Assembly: GCF_030246845.1 (NCBI RefSeq)
Contig: NZ_CP126889.1
Coordinates: 5,265,001-5,329,000, forward strand
Reading direction: 5' to 3'
DNA: 64,000 bases
From: Enhydrobacter sp.
GTDB taxonomy: Bacteria > Pseudomonadota > Alphaproteobacteria > Reyranellales > Reyranellaceae
Below are positions 50,599 through 59,523 of the stretch, piece after piece. Numbering within the stretch: position 1 is the first letter of the stretch; the number at the start of each line of letters is the position of its first letter. The notes beneath the pieces were generated by a model. That model saw only the letters and a list, made by a program, of their open reading frames with translations. It was not told where the DNA came from and did not search any database. The position numbers and the translations under genes were made by a program.

Positions 50599-52254
50599 CT
50601 ACCCTCTGAACCCGTTGACGATCGGATAGCGCCGCTCGCGGCTGATGATCCGCGAGGTGATCTTGACCCCGGGCGGCGCCTGCCGGCGCTTGTACTCGGC
50701 ATTCTCCAGGAGCCGCCAGACCCGATCGACCGTCGCCCTGTCGTAGCCCTCGGCCGCCAGCTCCTCCGCCGACAGGTCGCGCTCGATCAGGCCGCGCAAA
50801 ATGGCGTCCAGCACGGGATAGGGCGGCAGGGAATCGGAGTCCTTCTGGTCGGGCTTCAATTCGGCCGAGGGCGGCTTGGTGAGGATGCGCTCGGGGACCA
50901 CGCGGCCCGGGCGGCCGAGCGCGCCGTCCGGCAGGTGCTTGTTGCGCCAGGCGCAGAGCTCGAACACCGTGGTCTTGTAGACGTCCTTCAGGACGTTGTA
51001 GCCGCCGCACATGTCGCCGTAGAGCGTGGCGTAGCCCACCGCCATCTCCGACTTGTTGCCGGTGGTCACCACCATGCCGCCGAGCTTGTTGGAGACCGCC
51101 ATCAGCGTGACGCCGCGGGCGCGACTCTGGATGTTCTCCTCGGTCACGTCGGACGGACGGTTGCCGAACAGCGGCCGCAGCATGGCGCTGAAGGCCTCCA
51201 TCGCCGGCTCAATGCCGACGATCTCGTATTTGACGCCGATCGCCTCGGCGCACGCCCTGGCGTCCTCCAGCGAGTCGCGGCTGGTGTAGGGCGAGGGCAT
51301 CATCAGCGTCCGCACGCGCTCCGGGCCCAGCGCGTCCGCCGCCACCGCCGCCGTCAGCGCCGAATCGACGCCGCCCGAGAGGCCGATCACGACCGAGGGG
51401 AAGCCGGTCTTGTTCACGTAGTCACGCAGGCCCAGCATCATCGCCTGGTAGATCGACTCCAGCTCGCCGAGCTCGGGCGCGATCCGCCCCGGCAGGCAGT
51501 CCCAGCCGTTCGCGCCGCGCCGGAATTCGACCGTCGCCACCTCCTCCTTGAAAGAGGCCAGCTTGGCCTTGAGCAGGCGGTCGGCGCCGATCACGAACGA
51601 GCCGCCATCGTAGACCACCTCGTCCTGGCCCCCCACCTGGTTGACATAGGCGAAGGGCAGGCCGCTTTCGATCACGCGCTCGACGCCGTGCTGCACGCGC
51701 AGGTCGGTCTTGCCGACCTCGTAGGGCGAGCCGTTGGGCACCAGCAGGATCTCGCCGCCGGTCTCGGAAATGCACTCGACGACGTCGGGGGTCCAGACAT
51801 CCTCGCAGATCGGCACGCCGATGCGCACGCCGTCGAACACCAGCGGCCCCGGCATGGGGCCCGGCGAGAAAACGCGCTTGTCGTCGAACACGCCGTAGTT
51901 CGGCAGGTCGACCTTGAAGCGCTTGCCGACGATCTCGCCTTTGTCGAGCGCGACGATGGCGTTGTAGAGCTTGTCCTCCTCGCGCCATGGCGTGCCGAGG
52001 AACAGCGCCGGGCCGCCGTCCCGCGTGTCGGCGCACAGCGCCTCGACCGCCTCGTGGCACTGGCGCTGGAAGGCCGGCTTCAGCACCAGGTCCTCGGGGA
52101 AATAGCCCGCGATCGCCAGCTCCGAGGTGACGACCAGCGCCGCCCCCTGCTCCCTCGCCTTGGCGCGTGCGGCCCGCACCCTGGCGAGATTGCCCGCGAC
52201 GTCGCCCACCTTGGGATCGAGCTGCGCCAGGGCGACCTTGAGGCTATTGGTCAT
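50599..52254 (-). CDS. nadE: Glutamine-dependent NAD+ synthase
   Basis: Last step of NAD synthesis: amidates nicotinate adenine dinucleotide with ATP, taking ammonia from glutamine. The N-terminal nitrilase-like glutaminase domain (1 to about 260) has the catalytic Glu in VVTSELAIAGYFPEDL (E45), Lys in FKVDLPNYG and Cys in VPICEDVW. The C-terminal ammonia-ligase domain has the PP-loop GLSGGVDSALTAAVA, TTGNKSEMAVGYATLYGDM and KPPSAELKPDQKDSDSLP. The 551-residue length fits the two-domain form. It starts 2 bases after the ridA stop. Confidence 0.96.
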   Translation of the reverse strand: MTNSLKVALAQLDPKVGDVAGNLARVRAARAKAREQGAALVVTSELAIAGYFPEDLVLKPAFQRQCHEAVEALCADTRDGGPALFLGTPWREEDKLYNAIVALDKGEIVGKRFKVDLPNYGVFDDKRVFSPGPMPGPLVFDGVRIGVPICEDVWTPDVVECISETGGEILLVPNGSPYEVGKTDLRVQHGVERVIESGLPFAYVNQVGGQDEVVYDGGSFVIGADRLLKAKLASFKEEVATVEFRRGANGWDCLPGRIAPELGELESIYQAMMLGLRDYVNKTGFPSVVIGLSGGVDSALTAAVAADALGPERVRTLMMPSPYTSRDSLEDARACAEAIGVKYEIVGIEPAMEAFSAMLRPLFGNRPSDVTEENIQSRARGVTLMAVSNKLGGMVVTTGNKSEMAVGYATLYGDMCGGYNVLKDVYKTTVFELCAWRNKHLPDGALGRPGRVVPERILTKPPSAELKPDQKDSDSLPPYPVLDAILRGLIERDLSAEELAAEGYDRATVDRVWRLLENAEYKRRQAPPGVKITSRIISRERRYPIVNGFRG

Positions 52255-52256
52255 CG

Positions 52257-52646
52257 TCAGGCCTTGGCGGCCACCACCTCGACCTCGACCAGCATGGCGG
52301 GATCGGCGAGGCCGGCCACGACCAGCAGCGTCGAGGCCGGATAGGGCGGCCTGGTGATGAACTGGTCGCGCACCTCGCGATAGGGCGCGATGAAGCGGCT
52401 GTCGGTGAGGAAGATCGTGACCTTGACGATGTCCTCGTAGGCCATGCCGGCGCTCTTCAGCACCTCGCCGATGTTGCGCCACGCCTGCGCGGCCTGCTTC
52501 TCGAAGGTGGGCTGCAGCTTGCCCTCGGAATCGACCCCGACCTGCCCCGACACATGGAACAGGCGCGTGCCGGCCGGCACCTCGGCACCGAGGCTGTACT
52601 TGCCGGAGAAGGACACGCTCGACGGATTGTGGAACTTGATGGCCAT
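52257..52646 (-). CDS. RidA family protein
   Basis: 129 residues. RidA proteins deaminate reactive enamine/imine intermediates. FHVSGQVGVDSEGKLQPTFE, AAQAWRNIGEVLKSAGMAYE, IVKVTIFLTD and the C-terminal PYPASTLLVVAGLADPAMLV match the family. The usual arginine of the active site is not clearly at its position here (VVAGLADPAMLVEVEVVA), so it may belong to a non-archetypal RidA subfamily. A Met at 52646 (MAIKFHNPSSV) fits the family; the longer MGEPV start is less likely. It leads the ridA-nadE-cpdA-NRAMP series. Confidence 0.9.
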   Translation of the reverse strand: MAIKFHNPSSVSFSGKYSLGAEVPAGTRLFHVSGQVGVDSEGKLQPTFEKQAAQAWRNIGEVLKSAGMAYEDIVKVTIFLTDSRFIAPYREVRDQFITRPPYPASTLLVVAGLADPAMLVEVEVVAAKA

Positions 52647-52687
52647 GACAGGCTCTCCCATCTATATCCAAGGCTGATACAAAGAAT

Positions 52688-52760
52688 GTGTCATCCCGAA
52701 CGAAGTGAGGGATCTTTGGGCGACATCACCAAAGATCCTTCGCTGCGCTCAGGATGACAC
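52688..52760. repeat. Type A palindromic repeat, copy 9
   Basis: Left arm GTGTCATCCCGAACGAAGTG with AGGGATCTTT, right arm AAAGATCCTTCGCTGCGCTC with AGGATGACAC. The changes GAGCG to GAACG and CGGG to CAGG distinguish it. It lies between the divergent ridA and trmFO starts. Confidence 0.85.
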
Positions 52761-52808
52761 GGTTTCGGGTGTCGGCCCCGCATTCGCACAGGAACCCATC
52801 GGAGCGGC

Positions 52809-54167
52809 ATGACGTCAAGCATCAAGGCGGTACACATCGTGGGCGGCGGGCTGGCGGGCAGCGAGGCGGCGTGGCAGCTCGCGTCGGCGGGCGTGCCTGT
52901 GGTGCTGCACGAGATGCGGCCGGTGCGCGGGACCGAGGCGCACCAGACCGACGGGCTCGCCGAGCTGGTCTGCTCCAACTCCTTCCGTTCCGACGATGCC
53001 GCGAACAATGCGGTCGGCCTCCTGCACGAGGAGATGCGCCGCGCCGGGTCGCTCGTCATGCGGGCGGCCGACGCGCACAAGCTGCCGGCCGGCGGCGCGC
53101 TGGCGGTCGATCGCCACGGCTTCTCGGCGACGGTGCAGGAGACCCTGCTCGCCCATCCGCTGGTCGAGCTGAGACGCGAGGAGATCGCGGGCCTGCCGCG
53201 CGAGGACTGGGACAGCGTGATCGTCGCCACCGGCCCCCTCACCTCGCCCGCGCTGGCCGAGGCGATCGGCAGGCTCACCGGCGAAAATGCGCTCGCCTTC
53301 TTCGACGCCATCGCGCCGATCGTGCATGCCGACTCGATCGACCGGTCGATCGCCTGGAAGCAGTCGCGCTACGACAAGGGTGGCCCGGCCGGCGACGGCG
53401 CCGACTATCTCAACTGCCCGCTCGACAAGTCGGAATACGAAGCCTTCGTCGCCGGCCTGCTGGCGGGCGAGAAAACCGAATTCAAGGCGTGGGAGACCGA
53501 CACGCCCTACTTCGACGGCTGCCTGCCGATCGAGGTGATGGCGGCGCGCGGACCGGACACGCTGCGCTGGGGGCCGATGAAGCCGGTCGGGCTGCGCGAT
53601 CCGCGGACCGGCCGCCGACCGTGGGCGGTGGTGCAGCTCCGCCAGGACAACGCGCTCGGCACGCTGTGGAACATGGTGGGCTTCCAGACCAAGCTCAGGC
53701 ACGGCGAGCAGACGCGGCTCTTCCGCACCATCCCCGGCCTGCAGCACGCCGAGTTCGCGCGGCTGGGCGGGCTGCATCGCAACACCTTCCTGAACAGCCC
53801 GCGCCTGCTCGATGCGACCCTGCGGCTCAGGGCGATGCCGCGCCTGCGCTTCGCCGGCCAGATCACCGGCTGCGAGGGCTATGTCGAGAGCGCGGCCGTC
53901 GGCCTGATGACCGGCCGCTTCGCCGCCGCGGAGCGGCTGGGCCAGGCGCCGGTCGCGCCGCCCGCGACGACGGCGATGGGCGCGCTGCTCGGCCACATCA
54001 CCGGCGGCGCCGACGCCAGCACCTTCCAGCCGATGAACGTCAATTTCGGCCTGTTTCCGCCTATCGAGGGCAATGCGCGCGGCAAGGAGCGCAAGCAGCT
54101 TCTCGCCAGGCGCGCGCTGCGCGACCTCGACCACTGGCTCGCACCCACGCCGCTGGCGGCGGAGTAG
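52809..54167 (+). CDS. trmFO: Methylenetetrahydrofolate-tRNA-(uracil-5-)-methyltransferase
   Basis: FAD- and folate-dependent enzyme making ribothymidine at position 54 of tRNA. The 452-residue protein begins with the FAD motif VHIVGGGLAGSEAAWQLASA, followed by LHEMRPVRGTEAHQTDGLAE, LVCSNSFRSDD and later FIVNMKPVGLRDP-like WGPMKPVGLRDP and LGHITGGADASTFQPMNVNF, all typical of TrmFO. It stands alone and is divergent from ridA. Confidence 0.96.
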   Translation: MTSSIKAVHIVGGGLAGSEAAWQLASAGVPVVLHEMRPVRGTEAHQTDGLAELVCSNSFRSDDAANNAVGLLHEEMRRAGSLVMRAADAHKLPAGGALAVDRHGFSATVQETLLAHPLVELRREEIAGLPREDWDSVIVATGPLTSPALAEAIGRLTGENALAFFDAIAPIVHADSIDRSIAWKQSRYDKGGPAGDGADYLNCPLDKSEYEAFVAGLLAGEKTEFKAWETDTPYFDGCLPIEVMAARGPDTLRWGPMKPVGLRDPRTGRRPWAVVQLRQDNALGTLWNMVGFQTKLRHGEQTRLFRTIPGLQHAEFARLGGLHRNTFLNSPRLLDATLRLRAMPRLRFAGQITGCEGYVESAAVGLMTGRFAAAERLGQAPVAPPATTAMGALLGHITGGADASTFQPMNVNFGLFPPIEGNARGKERKQLLARRALRDLDHWLAPTPLAAE

Positions 54168-54171
54168 CACG

Positions 54172-54273
54172 CGGCCCCCTCACCTAGCCTCTCCCCCTAT
54201 GGGGGAGAGGAACATGACGCTCGCTTCTCTTCCTCCTCTCCCCCACCGGGGGAGAGGTTGGGTGAGGGGGTGA
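54172..54273. repeat. Type D intergenic repeat (CTCTCCCC/GGGGAGAG)
   Basis: Left unit CCCCCTCACCTAGCCTCTCC with CCCTATGGGGGAGAGG and right unit CCTCTCCCCCACCGGGGGAG with AGGTTGGGTGAGGGGG form an inverted pair. Each unit carries its own small hairpin around CCCACCGGG or CCTATGGG. This is a repeat style seen between genes in many Proteobacteria. It lies between trmFO and the dehydrogenase gene. Confidence 0.8.
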
Positions 54274-54342
54274 CGCACGCCCCTTGTCCCCGCACACCAC
54301 CCTGTGCATCGTGTCGCCCAACCAAATTAATGGAGACGACCG

Positions 54343-55485
54343 ATGCCTGACGCCACCCCCACCACCGGTCTGGAGCTGCGCTCGCTGATCAGGAAGAACG
54401 GCGAGCTGGAGCTCTCGCTCGTGAAAGTGCCCGTGCCCGAGCCGGCCGACGACCAGGTCGTGGTGAAGGTCGAGGCGACGCCGATCAATCCGTCCGACCT
54501 CGGCCTGCTGGTGGGACCGGCCGACATCAAAAGCGCGACCGCCTCGGGCAGCGGCGACGGCGTCGTGGTCAAGGCGAAGGTAGCCGCGGCCGCCCTGCCC
54601 TTCCTCGCCGCACGGCTCGACAAGGCGATGCCGGTCGGCAACGAGGGCGCGGGCACCGTGATCAAGGCCGGCAAGTCGGAGGCGGCGCAGGCGCTCATGG
54701 GCAAGACGGTGTCGATGATCGGCGGCGGGATGTACACGCAATACCGTCTCATCCGGGCGAGCGACTGCCAGGCGCTGCCGTCCGGCACGACGGCGGCCGA
54801 GGGCGCCTCGTGGTTCGTGAATCCGCTCACCGCACTCGGCATGACCGAGACCATGAAGCGCGAGGGCCACAAGGCGCTGGTGCATACCGCCGCCGCCTCG
54901 AACCTCGGCCAGATGCTGAACCGGATCTGCCTCGAGGACGGCATCGGGCTGGTCAACATCGTGCGCAGCCAGGCACAGGCCAAGCTCCTGCGCGACGCCG
55001 GCGCCAAGCACGTGTGCGACTCGTCCGCGCCCTCCTTCACCGACGATCTCACGCAGGCGCTGGTCGAGACCGGCGCCACCATCGCCTTCGATGCGATCGG
55101 CGGCGGAAGGCTCGCGAGCCAGATCCTCACCTGCATGGAGATCGCGCTCAACAAGTCGGCCAAGGAATACAACCGCTACGGCTCGAGCACGCACAAGCAG
55201 GTCTATATCTACGGCAGCCTCGACACCGGCCCGGTCGAGCTGGTGCGCAACTACGGCATGGCCTGGGGCGTCGGCGGCTGGCTGCTCACGCCCTTCCTGC
55301 AGAAGATCGGCCGCCCCGACCAGCAGCGCCTGCGCGAACGCGTCGTGCGCTCGCTGAAGACCACCTTCGCCAGCCACTACACCAAGGCGATCTCGCTTCA
55401 GGAGGCGCTGCGGCTGGAGAACATCGCCATCTACAACAAGCGCGCGACGGGGGAGAAGTTCTTGATCAATCCGAACAAGGTATAA
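54343..55485 (+). CDS. Zinc-independent alcohol dehydrogenase-like (MDR) oxidoreductase
   Basis: 380 residues of the medium-chain dehydrogenase/reductase fold: VVVKVEATPINPSDLGLLVG at the start, VGNEGAGTVIKAGKS, ASWFVNPLTALGMTE, and the cofactor-binding region VHTAAASNLGQMLNRICLED with AGAKHVCDS and TIAFDAIGGG. The usual structural and catalytic zinc Cys clusters are missing, which points to a quinone-reductase-like or enoyl-reductase-like role. The substrate is not clear. It is a single gene. Confidence 0.88.
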   Translation: MPDATPTTGLELRSLIRKNGELELSLVKVPVPEPADDQVVVKVEATPINPSDLGLLVGPADIKSATASGSGDGVVVKAKVAAAALPFLAARLDKAMPVGNEGAGTVIKAGKSEAAQALMGKTVSMIGGGMYTQYRLIRASDCQALPSGTTAAEGASWFVNPLTALGMTETMKREGHKALVHTAAASNLGQMLNRICLEDGIGLVNIVRSQAQAKLLRDAGAKHVCDSSAPSFTDDLTQALVETGATIAFDAIGGGRLASQILTCMEIALNKSAKEYNRYGSSTHKQVYIYGSLDTGPVELVRNYGMAWGVGGWLLTPFLQKIGRPDQQRLRERVVRSLKTTFASHYTKAISLQEALRLENIAIYNKRATGEKFLINPNKV

Positions 55486-55496
55486 TGCCCGTTTTT

Positions 55497-55571
55497 GTCG
55501 TCCTGAGCGAAGCGAAGGACCTCATCATCACGTCAACGGACAGGAGATCCTTCGCTTCGTTCAGGATGACA
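55497..55571. repeat. Type A palindromic repeat, copy 10 (variant)
   Basis: Left arm GTCGTCCTGAGCGAAGCGAA with GGACCTC, right arm GAGATCCTTCGCTTCGTTCA with GGATGACA. This variant has CCTGAGCGAAGCGAAGGA in place of CCCGAGCGCAGCGAGGGA, yet the structure is the same. It separates two convergent genes. Confidence 0.8.
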
Positions 55572-55578
55572 GGGCCCC

Positions 55579-56049
55579 TCACGGATAGTTCTGGTTCCAG
55601 TTCGGATCGAAGCTCGGGTTGAGCGGCGGGTCGGCGGCGAGCAGGCCCTTGCCGGGGATGAAGTTGACCTCGAGGCGGATGCCGTCGGGATCCTCGAAGA
55701 CGAGGAAGTAGTAGCCGGGCGCCCAGGCGCCTTCCATCGGGCCGCGGTCGATATGGGCGCCCATGGCGCGCAGCTTGTCGGCGATCCGGTCGACATCCTC
55801 GCGCGAGCGCGCGCGCAGGCAGAGGTGGTGCAGGCCGACGCGGTTCTGCGCGAAGCGCGCGCCCGCGTGCTCCTCGGCGCAGCGCTGGATGCCGACGGCG
55901 GTGCGGCCGCCCACGTGATAGAGGAAGTTGTTGCCGTCATAGACCTTCTTCAGGCCGAGGAACGGCAGCAGCTCGGCGTAGAAGGCGCGCGCCTTCTCCC
56001 AGTCGCTGACGGTGAGGATGACGTGCGCCATGCCGTTCACTTCGATCAT
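55579..56049 (-). CDS. VOC family (glyoxalase-like) protein
   Basis: 156 residues with the vicinal oxygen chelate fold: MAHVILTVSDWEKARAFYAE (metal-binding His), LLPFLGLKKV, NRVGLHHLCLRARSREDVDR (second His) and YYFLVFEDPDGIRLEVNFIP (Glu). The typical His/His/Glu metal ligands are therefore in place. A longer frame to 56136 overlaps the next repeat and is not preferred. The substrate is unknown. Confidence 0.9.
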   Translation of the reverse strand: MIEVNGMAHVILTVSDWEKARAFYAELLPFLGLKKVYDGNNFLYHVGGRTAVGIQRCAEEHAGARFAQNRVGLHHLCLRARSREDVDRIADKLRAMGAHIDRGPMEGAWAPGYYFLVFEDPDGIRLEVNFIPGKGLLAADPPLNPSFDPNWNQNYP

Positions 56050-56073
56050 CGGGTGTCCCCTGTCCACATCGCT

Positions 56074-56105
56074 GAAAGATCCCTCGCTGCGCTCGGGATG
56101 ACACC
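56074..56105. repeat. Type A repeat, copy 11 (single right arm)
   Basis: Only the right arm is present: GAAAGATCCCTCGCTGCGCT with CGGGATGACAC. No left arm is found nearby. It lies between the VOC gene and the FAD monooxygenase stop. Confidence 0.8.
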
Positions 56106-56128
56106 GAAGCCCAGTGGCAATGGTGGTG

Positions 56129-57295
56129 TCAAACAACCGCCGCGTCGTGCGCGTAGAGCCAGCCGATGTTGGCGATGGAGCGGTCGCCGGAGGCGGCCAT
56201 CGCCTCGTCGCGCTTCTGCTGCTCGGGGCCGTCGGGCAGGTGGAAGCGCTTGCGGTTGGCGGCGCTCGCCTGCTGCAGCTTGGTGGCGCGCGGCTTGCGG
56301 ACCGCCTCGTAGCGCGCCAGGGCGCTCGGGATGTCGCCGGGCATCGCTTTCAGGAGTGACGCCAGCGCGGCGCCGTCCTCGATCGACTGCGCGGCGCCCT
56401 GCGCCATCATGGGCAGCATGGGATGGCAGGCGTCGCCCAGCAGCGTCACGCGGCGGTCGCTCCAGCGCGGCAGCTCGGCGCGGTCGTGCAGCGCCCAGAC
56501 GAAGGTCTCGGGAAAGGCGCCGATCAGCGCGCGCACGGTCGGATGCCAGCCCTCGTAGCGCGCCAGCACGTCGGCCACTTCGCCCCGGTCGGTCCAGGAT
56601 TCCTTGGTCCAGTCGCCGTGCTCGACGACGCAGACCACGTTCATCATCCGCCCGCCCGCGACCCAGTAATGCACGACGTGCCCGTCCGGCCCCATCCAGT
56701 TGTGCGAGGCGACCTCGATGCCGAGGTGCTTTATGCGCTCGGCCGGCACCAGCCCGCGCCAGGCGACGCAGCCGGTGAAGCGCGGCTTCTCCGGGCCGAA
56801 GAGGAGATGGCGCACGCGCGAATGGATGCCGTCGGCGCCGACCAGCAGATCGGCCTCGGCCGTCGCGCCATTCTCGAAGCACGCCGTCACGCGCTCGCCC
56901 TTCCGCGCCAGGTCGAGGAGCTTGTGGCCGAGGTGCAGACGCTCCGGCGGCAGCGCGTCCGCCAGCAGGGTCGCGAGATCGGCGCGATGGAAGTGGTAGT
57001 AGGGCGCGCCGAAGATCGCCTCGACCTCGCGGCCAACCGGCGCGCGCTGAAGCGTGCGGCCATTGTCCCAGCGGCGTTGATGCACTGCGAGCGGGCGCAC
57101 GCCCACCGCGTCCATCGCCGGACCGAGCCCCAGCCGATGCAGCAGCCGCGAGGCGTTGGGGCTGATCTGGATGCCGGCGCCGATCTCGGTGATGCGCGGC
57201 GCCTGCTCGTAGACGTGGGCGTCGAGCCCGGCCTTCAGGAGCTGCAGCGCGGCGGAGAGGCCGCCGATCCCGCCGCCGACGACGGCGACTCTCAT
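56129..57295 (-). CDS. FAD-dependent aromatic monooxygenase (salicylate hydroxylase-like)
   Basis: 388-residue group A flavin monooxygenase. FAD motif VAVVGGGIGGLSAALQLLKA at the start, ITEIGAGIQISPNASRLLHR, the DG motif in LLVGADGIHSRVRHLL and the GD motif LLGDACHPMLPMMAQGAAQS. The family hydroxylates aromatic acids such as salicylate or 6-hydroxynicotinate using NAD(P)H. It is followed by the VOC gene on the same strand, which could act on ring-cleavage products. The substrate is not known. Confidence 0.92.
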   Translation of the reverse strand: MRVAVVGGGIGGLSAALQLLKAGLDAHVYEQAPRITEIGAGIQISPNASRLLHRLGLGPAMDAVGVRPLAVHQRRWDNGRTLQRAPVGREVEAIFGAPYYHFHRADLATLLADALPPERLHLGHKLLDLARKGERVTACFENGATAEADLLVGADGIHSRVRHLLFGPEKPRFTGCVAWRGLVPAERIKHLGIEVASHNWMGPDGHVVHYWVAGGRMMNVVCVVEHGDWTKESWTDRGEVADVLARYEGWHPTVRALIGAFPETFVWALHDRAELPRWSDRRVTLLGDACHPMLPMMAQGAAQSIEDGAALASLLKAMPGDIPSALARYEAVRKPRATKLQQASAANRKRFHLPDGPEQQKRDEAMAASGDRSIANIGWLYAHDAAVV

Positions 57296-57310
57296 GCGGG
57301 CACGCCATCA

Positions 57311-57360
57311 GGACCGCGTGCATCCTGCGCGCTCGTGAGCGGGCTGGAAGCCCGCGGTCC
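57311..57360. repeat. Mosaic type B REP pair
   Basis: GGACCGCGTGCATCCTGCGC with GCTC on the left, GAGCGGGCTGGAAGCCCGCG with GTCC on the right. The outer GGACCGCG/CGCGGTCC ends match type B, but the left inner part (CATCCTGCGCGC) and the right inner part (GGGCTGGAAGCCCG) do not pair with each other and match the mosaic at 19038-19150. This suggests arm swapping between REP variants. Confidence 0.75.
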
Positions 57361-57393
57361 ACATGAGAGGTTCATGGCGGGTTATAGTAGCAA

Positions 57394-58162
57394 ATGACCA
57401 ATGGCACCCAAGCCCAACCGCGCAGGATCGTCGTCGTCGGCGCGACCCTCGGCCATCGCCGAGCATTGCTGCCGGCTGTGGGTTGCCGAGGCGCCGACGG
57501 AACTGGTCCTGGTGGCGCGCGATATCGCCAGGGCCGAAGCGATCGCGGCCGATCTGCGCCAGCGCGGACCGGGCTCGAGCGTGACCGTGAAGAAGGGCGA
57601 ATTCCACGATCCCGCGGCGATCGAGGCGCTCGTGCGCTCGATCGCGGAATCGGGATCGATCGACATGGCGCTGATCGCGCAGGGCTGGCTCGCCGACCAG
57701 CAGGCCTGCCAGGCCGACCTCGCCTTCCTGCGCGACTCGATCGCGATCAACGCGCTCTCGCCGGCGCTGTTCGCCGAGGCCTTCGCGCGGCACTTCGCCG
57801 GCATCGGCCGCGGCACGCTGGGCATCCTGGGCTCGGTGGCCGGCGATAGGGCGCGCAAGGCCAACTACAGCTACGGCGCCGCCAAGGCGTTCCTGGCGCG
57901 CTATGCCCAGGGCATGGACCATCGCTTTGCCGGCAGCGGCGTCAGGATCGTTCTGATCAAGCCCGGCCCGACTGACTCGCCCATGACCGCCGCGAGGAAG
58001 GCCGCCGGACGCTACGTGGCGCCGGCGGAGGATGTCGCGCGCACCATCGTGAAGGGCATGAAACGCGGCCGTCCCGTCGTCTACGCCCCGCCCGCCTGGC
58101 GCGCCATCATGCTCGTGGCGCAGCACCTGCCGCGCTTCGTCTTCAACAGGCTGTCGGTCTGA
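57394..58162 (+). pseudogene. SDR family oxidoreductase, frameshifted at the cofactor motif
   Basis: Short-chain dehydrogenase. The frame from the ATG at 57394 encodes MTNGTQAQPRRIVVVGAT, the beginning of a Rossmann fold. It breaks at a CCC run (57446-57448). One base less, it continues as SAIAEHCCRLWVAEAPTELV, giving the expected GATSAIAE cofactor motif. The rest has ILGSVAGDRARKANYSYGAA, with the catalytic YxxxK in YSYGAAKAFLARY. One extra C therefore splits the gene. A start at 57401 gives an intact frame but an N-terminus without the nucleotide motif. Either a real frameshift or a sequencing error. Confidence 0.85.
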
Positions 58163-58168
58163 GCCTCG

Positions 58169-58221
58169 TGGACCGCGCGCTTCCAGCGCGCTCGTGAGCG
58201 CGCTGGAAGCGCGCGGTCCAG
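58169..58221. repeat. Type B REP pair, second locus
   Basis: GACCGCGCGCTTCCAGCGCG with CTC, then GTGAGCGCGCTGGAAGCGCG with CGGTCC, forming a near-perfect hairpin with a short loop. It is the closest match to the REP pair bracketing the RAYT gene, 14 kb away. It lies between the convergent SDR and LLM-class genes. Confidence 0.88.
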
Positions 58222-58225
58222 ACGA

Positions 58226-59452
58226 CTAAGCCCGCCGTGCCTCCTTCTCGGCCATCTTGGCCTTGAGCTGCTCGGGCGTGAGGCGGACGATGTGCTCGTT
58301 CTGGTGGCTGTAGATGTCGTACTTCCCGACATCGAGGTCCTCGAGCACGATTTCGCGGTCGAGCACCTTCTGCTTCCATGCCGCATGCTCGGCTTCGGCG
58401 GCATGGAACTCGGGCATCACTTCCTTGGCGAAAAGCTCGAGCGAGTCGCAGATGTCCCGGTGGCTCGTCTTGCCGGCCTGGTTCAGCAGGATCACCTGGT
58501 CGACGCGGCTCTGCTGGAACTGGCGCAGCTTTCTCGCGATCGTCTCGGGCGAGCCGATCAGGCCCGACTCCAGCGCCTTCCTCTCCTCCGGTCCGCCCTT
58601 CCAGCTCTGGTATTCCTTCCAGAGATCGGACGTGCCCGGCGCATCGACGCCTTTGCGGCCGTAGTAGCTCAGCGCGAAGATGAAGAACGTCCAGCCGGCC
58701 GCCTTCGGCTCGGCCTCCGCGTCGGTCGGCGCGCACATGAAGCCCGAGACCATCGCCACGTTGGGATTGCTCGGATAGTCGGTGAGCTTGCGCGGGTTGT
58801 GCAGGAGATTGTTGTAGTACTTGTGCACCCACGCGCGCGCCGCCTCGGGCGTCACGAAGGTGAAGCCCAGCGCGCCCATGCCCCACTCGCCCGCCTTGCC
58901 GATGGTCTGGATGTTGGAGCACGCGACCCAGAGCGGCGGATGCGGCTTCTGGAACGGCTTGGGAATCACGTTGCGCGCTTCGAAGTCGTAATACTGGCCG
59001 TGGAACTCCCAGCTCTCCCTGGTGAACATCGGGACGATGGCCTTGACCGCCTCCTCCCAGCGGTCGCGCTTGTCGCGCACCTTGATGTTGAACGGATGGA
59101 GCTCGGCCGGCCCCGCCGCCTCGCCCATGCCGAGATCGACGCGCCCGCCCGACAGCAGGTCGAGCGTGGCCACCTTCTCGGCGACGCGGTGCGGCTGGTT
59201 GGTGGTGAGCTGGATCACGCCATGGCCGAGGCGAATGCGCTTCGTCCTCTGGCTCGCCGCGCCCAGGAACACCTCGGGTGCGGACGAATGGGAATATTCC
59301 TCGAGGAAGTGGTGCTCGACCTCCCACGCATAGTCGTAGCCCAGCCGGTCGGCGAGCTCGATCTGGGCGAGCGAATCCTGCAGGAGCTGGTACTCGCTCC
59401 GCGGGCCCCACGGGCGAGGGAGCTGATGCTCGTAGAAGATGCCGAACTTCAT
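58226..59452 (-). CDS. LLM class flavin-dependent oxidoreductase
   Basis: 408 residues of the luciferase-like monooxygenase fold: MKFGIFYEHQLPRPW, DRLGYDYAWEVEHHFLEEYS, KRIRLGHGVIQLTTNQPHRV, LDLLSGGRVDLGMGEA and PPLWVACSNIQTI. These are F420- or FMN-dependent; the family cannot be narrowed. A longer frame to 59659 overlaps the hydrolase gene and is not used. The C-terminus is long and basic. Confidence 0.92.
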   Translation of the reverse strand: MKFGIFYEHQLPRPWGPRSEYQLLQDSLAQIELADRLGYDYAWEVEHHFLEEYSHSSAPEVFLGAASQRTKRIRLGHGVIQLTTNQPHRVAEKVATLDLLSGGRVDLGMGEAAGPAELHPFNIKVRDKRDRWEEAVKAIVPMFTRESWEFHGQYYDFEARNVIPKPFQKPHPPLWVACSNIQTIGKAGEWGMGALGFTFVTPEAARAWVHKYYNNLLHNPRKLTDYPSNPNVAMVSGFMCAPTDAEAEPKAAGWTFFIFALSYYGRKGVDAPGTSDLWKEYQSWKGGPEERKALESGLIGSPETIARKLRQFQQSRVDQVILLNQAGKTSHRDICDSLELFAKEVMPEFHAAEAEHAAWKQKVLDREIVLEDLDVGKYDIYSHQNEHIVRLTPEQLKAKMAEKEARRA

Positions 59453-59471
59453 GGGCCTTTCCTCCGAAGCG

Positions 59472-59500
59472 GAAGGTCCCTCGCTGCGCTCGGGATGACA
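59472..59500. repeat. Type A repeat, copy 12 (single right arm)
   Basis: Only the right arm is present: GAAGGTCCCTCGCTGCGCTC with GGGATGACA. It lies between the LLM gene and the alpha/beta hydrolase stop. Confidence 0.75.
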
Positions 59501-59523
59501 ACGAGGATGTTGCGATGCCTCGG

